Shown piece by piece: positions 1-6,325 of a stretch of 21,308 bases of DNA. Source of the DNA: a virus; IMG/VR virus record IMGVR_UViG_3300035682_000219, positions 1-21,308 of that record. The stretch is one strand, 5' to 3'. Position numbers and translations under genes: made by a program. The stretch's first letter is position 1. Each line of letters begins with the position of its first letter. The notes below the pieces were generated by a model. It was not told where the DNA came from. It searched no databases and worked only from the letters and a program-made list of their open reading frames with translations.

Positions 1-147
1 ATTGAAAGTTGAAAGTGCATAGTCAATGTCGTTTCTGTTGATAATTCTTACATTAACTTCTGTTCCTGCAAATGGTAAATTTAAACAGTCAGCTATTAAA
101 TTGTCATCTATTTCGTCAAGACATAAGTCAATTACTGGTAATGGCAT
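1..147 (-). CDS. Partial structural protein, probably tail or connector (N-terminus only)
   Basis: An ATG at 147 opens a frame that stays open to the left edge, giving the first 49 residues (starting MPLPVIDLCLDEIDDN) of a longer protein. It is the next gene after the major capsid protein on the same strand, so a head-completion or tail-tube role is likely from position. The pattern of an acidic N-terminus, a Cys-rich first 25 residues and an INRNDID segment resembles what I recall of proteins beside the capsid gene in Bacteroides prophages, but that is memory and not a search. The 3' end is outside the window, so length and fold cannot be judged. Leader bases before the ATG are almost pure A/T, as at other starts here. 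Confidence 0.65.
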   Translation of the reverse strand, partial: MPLPVIDLCLDEIDDNLIADCLNLPFAGTEVNVRIINRNDIDYALSTFN

Positions 148-184
148 AGATTAATTTTTTATTGAGTTATTAATTTTTACAATA

Positions 185-211
185 CCCGGTGCAGTTTTAT
201 ATTGCACCGGG
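185..211. terminator. Strong hairpin after the capsid gene
   Basis: CCCGGTGCA at 185-193 pairs perfectly with TGCACCGGG at 203-211 around a 9-base loop. This is the only GC-rich perfect stem in an otherwise AT-rich 76-base gap. Read on the minus strand it follows the capsid stop codon by 12 bases and is followed by an A/T-rich stretch without a clean U-tract, so it may terminate partially or protect the 3' end of capsid mRNA. On the plus strand it is followed closely by six T's, but no plus-strand gene points at it. Confidence 0.7.
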
Positions 212-223
212 CCTGTGTGTTTT

Positions 224-1330
224 TTAATACGCAGCTACTGCCATGTATGTTTCTAAAATTTTGATGTCAACCATAACTTCACCATCTACATAGTTTTTCT
301 TATCCTTACGGTCATAGAAACTGTCTAAACTTCCAAGCATTTCAGTTGAAGGTGTTCCTACTGGAATATTGTCAGCAGTAGTTAATAAAGCACGGTGCGG
401 CTTATCCCACTTAGTACCATTATCGAACCAAGCACGAATGCTGTTGTCCCAGTATGGCATGCTGAAAATATCAATGCCGCGATATGTTCCAATATAGTTG
501 CCCTGTCCATAAGCGGAAGTTAAATCTGCCAAATCTTTCTTGATGTTGACTGCATTCTTCCATGCTGTTTCTTCATAGCTATCCATTAAGTTTTCAGCTA
601 AGCTTTCAGTCAGCAATAATATTTTGCTTGCTGATGTTTTAAGACGGCTGTCTGCTTTCTTAATCATTGCTTTGATTAATCCTTTGGTATAGTCTGCTGC
701 AAGTGTGTCCTGGAGCGCATAAGATGCAGTAGCATTGGCCGGAATAGCAACATAGTTTGCACCGCCTGAAATAGCAGGACCGTACTTTGTGAATACTTGT
801 TTCCAAAGTCCGTCTAAGCATGTAAAGTATTTCAGCTTTATTCCTGCTGTATCAACTAATACACCACCGCCTGCAACTTTCAACATTGCTGTGTCGCCGA
901 AGTGTAAAATTCTCCACAACATTTCTTCTGTTGCGTCTTCAGCTTTCATTTGAATGATAGTTTCTTCCGGGCTATTTGTCATGTCATACTGATCTACAGC
1001 ATTGCTGATTTTTTTCTTCAGGTAGAATGCAAGGCTGTTTAAGTCTTTGCTGCAATGTTCTAATCTGAAGCCCAATGTTTTTGGTGCCCATGTTTGCTCA
1101 CTCATAGGAATTGAAGCACTATCTGGAATAGCACATCCTTCAATACACTCACCAACAATTGCAATATTGCCTACAAATGGAATTTTCTTTCCATGTTGAA
1201 TGCCAGTGATTACAGCGTGGAATGCTGCAATACTTCCTTTCTCAATTTTCTTCTCAAAGATTACTTGAGAAATATCATTTGCCTGCTCAGCGACAAGTGA
1301 TAATGCGTCAATGTTAATAGCTGTTGCCAT
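224..1330 (-). CDS. Major capsid protein (HK97-fold, probable)
   Basis: This 368-residue protein is the expected length for an HK97-type shell protein and lies directly after a protease/scaffold fusion gene, the classical order of head genes. It has no signal peptide or membrane segment. The middle is Gly/Ala rich (LKVAGGGVLVDTAGIK near 150-165, GPAISGGANYVAIPANATASY near 184-204) and the C-terminal part holds mixed beta segments with GIDIFSMPYWD and RALLTTADNIPVG, similar to capsid C-terminal domains that resemble lysine/virion sheet motifs. I assign it from position, size and character and not from a diagnostic motif. It begins with ATG after a 44-base A/T-rich spacer, and a strong hairpin lies 12 bases past its stop. 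An alternative role as another abundant head protein cannot be excluded. Confidence 0.72.
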   Translation of the reverse strand: MATAINIDALSLVAEQANDISQVIFEKKIEKGSIAAFHAVITGIQHGKKIPFVGNIAIVGECIEGCAIPDSASIPMSEQTWAPKTLGFRLEHCSKDLNSLAFYLKKKISNAVDQYDMTNSPEETIIQMKAEDATEEMLWRILHFGDTAMLKVAGGGVLVDTAGIKLKYFTCLDGLWKQVFTKYGPAISGGANYVAIPANATASYALQDTLAADYTKGLIKAMIKKADSRLKTSASKILLLTESLAENLMDSYEETAWKNAVNIKKDLADLTSAYGQGNYIGTYRGIDIFSMPYWDNSIRAWFDNGTKWDKPHRALLTTADNIPVGTPSTEMLGSLDSFYDRKDKKNYVDGEVMVDIKILETYMAVAAY

Positions 1331-1374
1331 GATTTTTACTAATTTTAGGTTATAATTATTTTAAAATATTTGAA

Positions 1375-1896
1375 TTATTTTTCTTCTAAAAATTCCTGCA
1401 ATGTTCTGCCAGTTGCTTTTTTAGTTTTATTGTCTTTATGTTCCTGACTTTTTGTTGCAGGCACATAATCGCTTTTAACCATTGTTGCAAACTTCACAAA
1501 TTCGTCTTCCAGTTCTTTCATTCTTTCGTCTGCTGCTTTCTGATAGTCTGTGAATGATTTTTTCAATTCTGCATTTTCAGCTTTCAATTCATTCATTGCT
1601 TTTACTGCTTCAACATCCGGCACAACAACAGGTTCAACCACAGGATCTGTGGAAGCTGCAACTGCTGGTTCAATGCTTTCAATTTTACCGCCAGTGATTA
1701 CCCACTTGCTACCATCCGGGAAAGTATAGTCGCCGTCCGGTGCAGCAGTTCCTGCAACCTGTACTTCGTCGCCTGCTTGTGGTTCTGTGTTGTCCGTCAC
1801 AACTGTCAGGATTGTACCTGTTGCGTCTGTGACGTCAATATTTTTTTCGACTGTAATTCCTAAAGCCGCTTTCATTCTTTCTTTAAAACTTTTCAT
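1375..1896 (-). CDS. Probable internal start giving free scaffold protein
   Basis: An in-frame ATG at 1896 (residue 231 of the fusion) starts exactly where the scaffold-like part begins, giving 173 residues with the coiled coil and C-terminus. The bases before it read TTTAAAT, an A/T-rich leader like those of the other ATG starts here, while the full-length frame begins at a weaker TTG. Nested protease/scaffold genes with an internal start are known from phage lambda (C/Nu3). The internal start is an inference and could instead be only the domain boundary. Confidence 0.5.
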   Translation of the reverse strand: MKSFKERMKAALGITVEKNIDVTDATGTILTVVTDNTEPQAGDEVQVAGTAAPDGDYTFPDGSKWVITGGKIESIEPAVAASTDPVVEPVVVPDVEAVKAMNELKAENAELKKSFTDYQKAADERMKELEDEFVKFATMVKSDYVPATKSQEHKDNKTKKATGRTLQEFLEEK

Positions 1897-2586
1897 ATTT
1901 AAACTGTTTGATGTTTTAGATAAATGTGTTTCGTACTTTTTGAAGAATATGCTGAATGCATTTTCATTCTTCTCGATTGCTTCAAGCACTCCAGGGTTGT
2001 CGTCAAGAAATTCCGTAAGCTTGATGCCTATGTCGTCAGTACTTTTAAAAAGTCCGTCAGTAGCTGCCGGGCTGTCAACAATATCAGATGCAGAAAATGA
2101 AGTCAATGTAAACTTCCTTACTTCTGTTTTGTCTTCCATTGTGAATGGTTCTTCAGTTGCCCGGAACACTATACTGTTGCCAAGTTTGTCAGGATTGCTT
2201 TTTGCCATTTCTACAATGTAGTCATGGTAGGAAATTCCTTTGCCGTCAATTTGTGTCTTCTTAGAAATTTCAGCCAGATACAAGTCTGCAATAGCTTTAA
2301 ATTTTCCCTCATGTTCTACAGCGCGGAAGTTGTGAAAGTCGCCCAGATACGTTCCTAAGCTGTCCTTGCACATGTTAGGATGTCCGGCACGTGACTTGAT
2401 GCCAGTCGGTGCGCTGTTTCCATGCTCAACAATGCTTTTTATAAAGCTATCATCCATTAAGTCGCCGACCTTATCTACACCGCTTTGAACAATGACAATA
2501 TCTTTAACGACTGTAAGCCCTGCAATAGTAGCAATGGCTTTAGTTTTGTTATCAAATACTGGCTGATTTTTAAATCTGTCTGACAA
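1375..2586 (-). CDS. Prohead protease fused to capsid scaffold
   Basis: The N-terminal ~190 residues resemble assemblin-type phage head proteases (P2 gpO / Mu I type): GHPN with candidate catalytic His69, LGNSIVF with candidate Ser138, and FSASDIVDSPAATDGLF near 164-180, which is a signature-like segment with candidate Asp168/171. Residues 191-230 are a linker. From residue 231 (MKSFKERMKAALG) the protein looks like a scaffold: an acidic, Pro/Val-rich middle, a DGDYTFPDGSKWVITGGKI segment near 285-303, a charged coiled coil near 330-370, and a polar tail. The start is TTG at 2586, because a stop lies three codons upstream and the first in-frame ATG is at residue 44, inside the conserved domain. 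It would cleave scaffold and capsid N-termini during head maturation. Catalytic residues are inferred from motif position only. Confidence 0.8.
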   Translation of the reverse strand: MSDRFKNQPVFDNKTKAIATIAGLTVVKDIVIVQSGVDKVGDLMDDSFIKSIVEHGNSAPTGIKSRAGHPNMCKDSLGTYLGDFHNFRAVEHEGKFKAIADLYLAEISKKTQIDGKGISYHDYIVEMAKSNPDKLGNSIVFRATEEPFTMEDKTEVRKFTLTSFSASDIVDSPAATDGLFKSTDDIGIKLTEFLDDNPGVLEAIEKNENAFSIFFKKYETHLSKTSNSLNMKSFKERMKAALGITVEKNIDVTDATGTILTVVTDNTEPQAGDEVQVAGTAAPDGDYTFPDGSKWVITGGKIESIEPAVAASTDPVVEPVVVPDVEAVKAMNELKAENAELKKSFTDYQKAADERMKELEDEFVKFATMVKSDYVPATKSQEHKDNKTKKATGRTLQEFLEEK

Positions 2587-2598
2587 TGTTTTTTATTT

Positions 2599-2618
2599 AT
2601 GTTACTTCAAAAGTAATT
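2599..2618. repeat. 20-bp palindromic element, copy 1 (head operon)
   Basis: ATGTTACTTCAAAAGTAATT is identical to bases 14892-14911. Its core TTACTTCAAAAGTAA (2602-2616) is an inverted repeat of TTACTT around CAA. Each copy lies just upstream of a minus-strand gene and contains that gene's predicted -7 promoter element, so the palindrome may also be an operator or activator site. Confidence 0.85.
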
Positions 2619-2630
2619 TACTTATCTTTG
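2602..2630 (+). promoter_or_regulatory. Plus-strand promoter of the nuclease island
   Basis: TATCTTTG at 2623-2630 matches TAnnTTTG and would start transcription near 2637, about 17 bases before the ATG at 2654. The -33 region is poor: the nearest candidate is TTA at 2602-2604 with an 18-base spacer, lying inside the palindrome. The -7 region TTATCTTTGAAGTAC (2622-2636) matches the minus-strand element TTACTTTTGAAGTAA at 12 of 15 bases. It overlaps the spacer of the divergent head promoter, so the two probably compete. Confidence 0.55.
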
Positions 2631-2638
2631 AAGTACAA
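2608..2638 (-). promoter_or_regulatory. Minus-strand promoter of the head operon
   Basis: On the minus strand a TTG (2638-2636) is followed by exactly 20 bases and then TACTTTTG (2615-2608), matching the Bacteroidota primary sigma pattern TTG-N19/20-TAnnTTTG. Transcription would start near 2601, leaving about 15 bases before the TTG start of the protease gene. The -7 element sits inside the 20-bp palindrome shared with 14892-14911. Confidence 0.7.
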
Positions 2639-2653
2639 CTTTTAGACAAACTT

Positions 2654-2908
2654 ATGTCAAAACTCAGAAATATTTATACTGGCTGGAAGAACTACTTGAC
2701 AGATAATGAACTGGCAAACGAATTAGCACAGGAACGTGCGCCGTTTTGCTCAGAATGTACGCATGCAGTATTCAAACAACACCTGCTTGCTATGACTGAT
2801 GAAGTAAAAATCATTGAGGGCTTTGTCTGTGAATTATGTCATTGTCCGCTGTCAGCAAAATTGCGAGTGCCGGAAGAAAAGTGTCCGGACGTTCCGGCTA
2901 AATGGTAA
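2654..2908 (+). CDS. Small cysteine-rich, probably zinc-binding protein
   Basis: This 84-residue protein has two cysteine knuckles, CSEC at 32-35 and CELCHC at 59-64, and a further Cys77 in the ending EEKCPDVPAKW. The spacing fits a zinc ribbon. The N-terminus (LRNIYTGWKNYL) is basic and aromatic. I recall similar short proteins, with a C-terminal CPLSxKxRxPxEKCP segment, in Bacteroides phages, where the function is unknown. It is the first gene of a three-gene plus-strand unit, three bases before the HNH gene, so it may bind nucleic acid or assist those nucleases. A transcriptional role is equally possible. Confidence 0.72.
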   Translation: MSKLRNIYTGWKNYLTDNELANELAQERAPFCSECTHAVFKQHLLAMTDEVKIIEGFVCELCHCPLSAKLRVPEEKCPDVPAKW

Positions 2909-2911
2909 CAA

Positions 2912-3172
2912 ATGAAAGCTTATACAAAAATATATCTTGCCAATTTTCAGTACTGCTATACTGAATTTATCCCTTGTGAAATATGCGGACAGCAGGCAGT
3001 CGACATTCATCACATCCAAGCACGCAGTAAGCGCAAAGATTTGGTTAACGACATAGCAAACTTAATGGCCTTATGTCGCAATCATCATTTAGAATATGGA
3101 GACAAGAAGCAGCACATGGATTATTTACAACAAGTACACAACCAAAAACTGGATGAAGCACGAAGAATTTAA
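2912..3172 (+). CDS. HNH endonuclease
   Basis: A compact 86-residue HNH nuclease. Cys22 and Cys25 (PCEICG) with Cys55 and His58 (LCRNHH) form the structural zinc site, His33/His34 (DIHHI) supply the catalytic histidine, and Asn50 with His58/His59 complete the HNH motif. All core elements are present, so it is probably active. HNH proteins of this size beside packaging genes in HK97-type phages are known to work with terminase during DNA packaging. Here the gene lies on the opposite strand, between tail and head genes, next to a second nuclease. Its 3' end overlaps the following gene by 20 bases, suggesting translational coupling. Confidence 0.85.
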   Translation: MKAYTKIYLANFQYCYTEFIPCEICGQQAVDIHHIQARSKRKDLVNDIANLMALCRNHHLEYGDKKQHMDYLQQVHNQKLDEARRI

Positions 3173-3548
3173 TTTGCAGAAAAGTCTGGCTGCATATTTA
3201 GAAAAACAATATCCGGCTGTTTTGTTTCTGAGTGATACAATAGCAAATGTCAAGCTGAATGTCAAGCAGGCTTCACGTAATAAAAGCATTCAGAAGAATG
3301 AATTCAAATGTCCAGACTTACTGATCCTGGAACCACGCGGAAAATATCATGGATTGTTTATGGAATTGAAAATTAAAACACCTTACAGGAAAGACGGACA
3401 GCTTAAAAGTTGCAAGCACTTATCCGGTCAGGCAAAGTCTATGACACAGCTTAATTCAAAAGGTTATTTCTGCAATTTTGTCTGGACGTATGAACAGGCA
3501 AAAACCTTAATAGATAAATATTTAGCTTTGCAGCATGTAGGCAATTGA
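3153..3548 (+). CDS. VRR-NUC domain nuclease
   Basis: The protein has 131 residues when started at the ATG at 3153. A longer frame from 3096 would overlap the HNH gene by 77 bases and add 19 residues of out-of-domain sequence. Pro54-Asp55 (CPDLLILEP) and Glu71-Leu-Lys73 (LFMELKI) form the PD-(D/E)xK core, and SGQAKSMTQLNSKGY near 91-105 is the usual VRR-NUC C-terminal helix and turn. The family includes Holliday-junction or structure-specific nucleases of phages and restriction-like enzymes. In this island it may resolve branched DNA before packaging. Its last 27 bases overlap the end of the convergent helix-turn-helix gene. Confidence 0.85.
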   Translation: MKHEEFNLQKSLAAYLEKQYPAVLFLSDTIANVKLNVKQASRNKSIQKNEFKCPDLLILEPRGKYHGLFMELKIKTPYRKDGQLKSCKHLSGQAKSMTQLNSKGYFCNFVWTYEQAKTLIDKYLALQHVGN

Positions 3549-3776
3549 ACGTGTTGCAGTTCTCACGCTGCACTTGTACTTTAATGCTGTTGCTTTCAGT
3601 GCTGTTGTTCTGTTGCGTCTGTCATTACAGTAGATTGTACAATAGTATTCATACATTTGGAATTTACTCACAACGTCAATACCAATTACACCCTTTTCTA
3701 TAAGCGCATTGCTCAGCTTTTTGTTTGCAAATAGTTCCTGAAGTTCGTTGTATAGCATGTTATATGTTTGCACCAT
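3522..3776 (-). CDS. Small helix-turn-helix protein ending the tail operon
   Basis: This 84-residue basic protein has a C-terminal half (NRTTALKATALKYKCSVRTATRSIAYM, about 55-81) that reads as a helix-turn-helix with recognition helix VRTATRSIAYM, similar to sigma-like or Mor-like DNA-binding segments. The N-terminal 40 residues are helical with no recognised domain. It starts with ATG at 3776, overlapping the tape measure end by 17 bases, so it is translated with the tail operon. It could be a late regulator acting on the shared palindromic promoters, which is inference. Its 3' end overlaps the convergent VRR-NUC gene by 27 bases. Confidence 0.65.
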   Translation of the reverse strand: MVQTYNMLYNELQELFANKKLSNALIEKGVIGIDVVSKFQMYEYYCTIYCNDRRNRTTALKATALKYKCSVRTATRSIAYMLQS

Positions 3777-6324
3777 CCACTAAAGATAATCGATTATTAA
3801 CTCCGGTTATAATATCCTTAACATCAACAACTGGCTGATAGCTTTTTATGCCGTCAGTAACTCCCTTTGCAATCTGCAAGCTAATGTCAGGTATTTCAAG
3901 ACTTCTTGAAACAAGTCCGCCGTCAGCATAAATTCCATTTGATACCGGGCTACTGAAATTTGCACCGCCATAGTATTCATTAAGTGAAGAAAGTGCACCA
4001 ATAGCACGTGAAGCTTTTCTATTCAGTACATACCAGTTTTCACCCTGTTCCAATTCTACAACATGGCCATCTTCACCATAGTATTTTGTTCCGCCGGAGC
4101 TGTGCAGATTACCACCAGTAGTTCCTGCAAGTCCGCCTGCTGCAAACTTAGTTGGTACTTTTGCAATGTTTGCGACGTTTGCAATACCGGTGCCAATAGT
4201 TGTTGCAATGGCCAAAGCTTTTGTAATTGTGTTCAGCGGTTCCGGACCTGAAGGCGGTGCTGCCAGTACTTGTGAAACACCTAAATAAGTATTGATAGTT
4301 GCTTGTGCAATACCTGCTGCTTTTCCGGCAATGGTATTCTTCCCAAGTAATTCAGCAACCTGTCCAAGCCCATCTGAAAGCATGCCAAGTTGGGTGCGCT
4401 GTGTTTCTTTTTGAATAAGAGTTTTTGCCAGTTCATACTTTTCATAAATCTTATTTTTTTGTGCGCCGTTTGTGTCTGCTGCTTTTAATTCATTAGCCAT
4501 CTGGCGGTCAAGCTGTTCTTGTCTCAATGTATATTCACCTTCACCTTGCAGTCTGCGAATTTCCATTTCATTTTCCCAGTCAGTAATTAAGCGCTGTTTG
4601 TCAAATTCTTTTTTTGCTGTGGCTAAGTCGTTTGCTTCATTGGCAATTCTTATTTTTTCTTCCTGTACTTTTTTATAGTTTTCAAGTTCTGAATTGAAAA
4701 ACTTTTCTGCTTCTTCTGCAATTTTTTTATTTCTTGCGTCTGTTGCTTCATTGAATTCATCTGTGAGCTTTGTAAGATCAGTGAGATACTTAGTTTGAGA
4801 AATAAGTTTCTGTGCCAGTTGTTCATCCAGCAACTTCAATTCAAGATTGTACCGTTCAAGAATTGCACTTTCACTTTTACTGGTTCCGCTCAATGCATCC
4901 TGCAGGTCAATTTCTTCCTGCATTGCTTTTATAATTGCGTCCTGTTTTTTCTTTGCCAGTTCTTCACGTTTCTTTTCAGCGGCTTCTGCATCAGCGCGTG
5001 CTTTCTCAGCTTTAGCAATTCTTTTTTCTTCCAGGGCGTCTGATTGATTTTGTATTTTTTCCTGTCTGGTTGTGCTTTCATCCAGTATTGCAATCTTTGA
5101 TAGTGTTGCTTTTTTTAATGCGTCAACTTCTTCCTTTCCAATTAGTCCACGATTTTCTAATTGTATTGCATACTCAACACCGACTTCACGCAACTTTTGA
5201 ATTTCTTCATCACTCAGTTTGCCTTTTATTTTTGCGCTGCTTTCAGCAATAGCAATTTCTTTATTTGAAAGTTCTGTCCGGCGCTTGAAGTCTGCTTCAT
5301 CCAGTGCAGCAGCTTTTGCCAATAGTGCTTGTCTTTCAACTTCACTGGTTGATCTGTTCTTACTTTGCAGAATTAATTCCCGGACCTGCTGACTGGTTCG
5401 CGCTGTAAGCACTTCCTGGGCTTGCATACCGTCTTCTAATTCCTGTTGTTTCTCTTTCAGTTCCGCCGCAGCAATTGCTGCTTCAAGCATGCTGTCTGTA
5501 AGTTCTTTATATGCGGCTGTTGGATTGGATATAATTGCACCAAGCTTGCTTAATAAGTCACCCATTGACTTAATATTCTCAATAAATCTTACTGCTGTTG
5601 TTGTTACAATATCCATTGCTGCACCAAAGCCTGCTGTAAGCTGTGCAATCTTATCCATAACCGGATCAAGTTTTGAAAAACCATTGATTAATGCACCCAA
5701 TAAAAGAACAATTATTCCAATTCCTGTTGCGATTAATGCCCTACCAAAGCCAGTTGCACCTGCTGAGCTAATATCGAAGCCCTGCTTGACCGTAGTTAAG
5801 GCTTCTTTAGCTGAGCTAAGCTTTTGTATTACTCCGCCAAAAGTGCCAGTAAACAAGCCCATTCCCTTTGCAGCTTCAACTATGCTTCCAGTATAGTTTC
5901 CCACGTTCCGGCGGTTGTCGCCTGTTGCTGCTTCAAGCGTTCTTAATTTGTCAGACAGTTCTAATTTGTGAGCTGAAAGCTTTTGCCCTTCCTTTGTGTT
6001 CTTCTGTTCTTCTTCAGTAAGCTGTGACCATTGCACAGATACAACACTTAAAGCTTTTCGGAGCTGTTCAATAGTTGCATTCTGCCCGGTTGCTGCCTGA
6101 GTATAATCAGACATTAGCTTGATGTTTATGCGGACTTCATTTGCCTGTGCTTTCATTGCTGCTTCCAGGGCAACAGCTTCTTCACTGTTTCCCTTATTTT
6201 CTAAACGCAATTTCTTTAATGCTTCCTGCATTTCAGTCAATGCTTTTTTTGCATTAGAAGTAGACGTTACTAATTTTGTATAGTCTAAATCGAGGTCTAA
6301 GATTTTGTAGGTTTCGCCTGCCAT
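3760..6324 (-). CDS. Tail tape measure protein
   Basis: At 854 residues this is the longest protein of the window. It is mostly helical, with a hydrophobic segment at about 195-216 (LIATGIGIIVLLLGALI), long charged coiled coils from about 280 to 640 (KRIAKAEKARADAEAAEKK and similar), and a second Ala/Gly/Ile-rich hydrophobic region near 690-740 (AGIAQATINTYLGVSQVLAA). The C-terminus is Gly-rich with KFAAGGLAGTTGGNLHSSGG, a common end of tape measure proteins of Bacteroidetes phages. It sets tail length and would be injected or line the tail tube. At about 0.15 nm per residue the tail would be near 130 nm. Neighbours are two large tail proteins upstream and an HTH gene downstream. Confidence 0.87.
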   Translation of the reverse strand: MAGETYKILDLDLDYTKLVTSTSNAKKALTEMQEALKKLRLENKGNSEEAVALEAAMKAQANEVRINIKLMSDYTQAATGQNATIEQLRKALSVVSVQWSQLTEEEQKNTKEGQKLSAHKLELSDKLRTLEAATGDNRRNVGNYTGSIVEAAKGMGLFTGTFGGVIQKLSSAKEALTTVKQGFDISSAGATGFGRALIATGIGIIVLLLGALINGFSKLDPVMDKIAQLTAGFGAAMDIVTTTAVRFIENIKSMGDLLSKLGAIISNPTAAYKELTDSMLEAAIAAAELKEKQQELEDGMQAQEVLTARTSQQVRELILQSKNRSTSEVERQALLAKAAALDEADFKRRTELSNKEIAIAESSAKIKGKLSDEEIQKLREVGVEYAIQLENRGLIGKEEVDALKKATLSKIAILDESTTRQEKIQNQSDALEEKRIAKAEKARADAEAAEKKREELAKKKQDAIIKAMQEEIDLQDALSGTSKSESAILERYNLELKLLDEQLAQKLISQTKYLTDLTKLTDEFNEATDARNKKIAEEAEKFFNSELENYKKVQEEKIRIANEANDLATAKKEFDKQRLITDWENEMEIRRLQGEGEYTLRQEQLDRQMANELKAADTNGAQKNKIYEKYELAKTLIQKETQRTQLGMLSDGLGQVAELLGKNTIAGKAAGIAQATINTYLGVSQVLAAPPSGPEPLNTITKALAIATTIGTGIANVANIAKVPTKFAAGGLAGTTGGNLHSSGGTKYYGEDGHVVELEQGENWYVLNRKASRAIGALSSLNEYYGGANFSSPVSNGIYADGGLVSRSLEIPDISLQIAKGVTDGIKSYQPVVDVKDIITGVNNRLSLVDGANI

Positions 6325-6325
6325 G

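Noticed and set aside
3096-3152. Upstream extension of the VRR-NUC gene to an ATG at 3096
   Set aside because: It would overlap the HNH gene by 77 bases and add residues (METRSSTWIIYNKYTTKNW) unrelated to the domain. The ATG at 3153 is a better start.
5489-5896. Plus-strand 135-codon frame opposite the tape measure
   Set aside because: It is antisense to the hydrophobic tape measure segment, and its hydrophobic pattern mirrors that region. No promoter or start context was seen.
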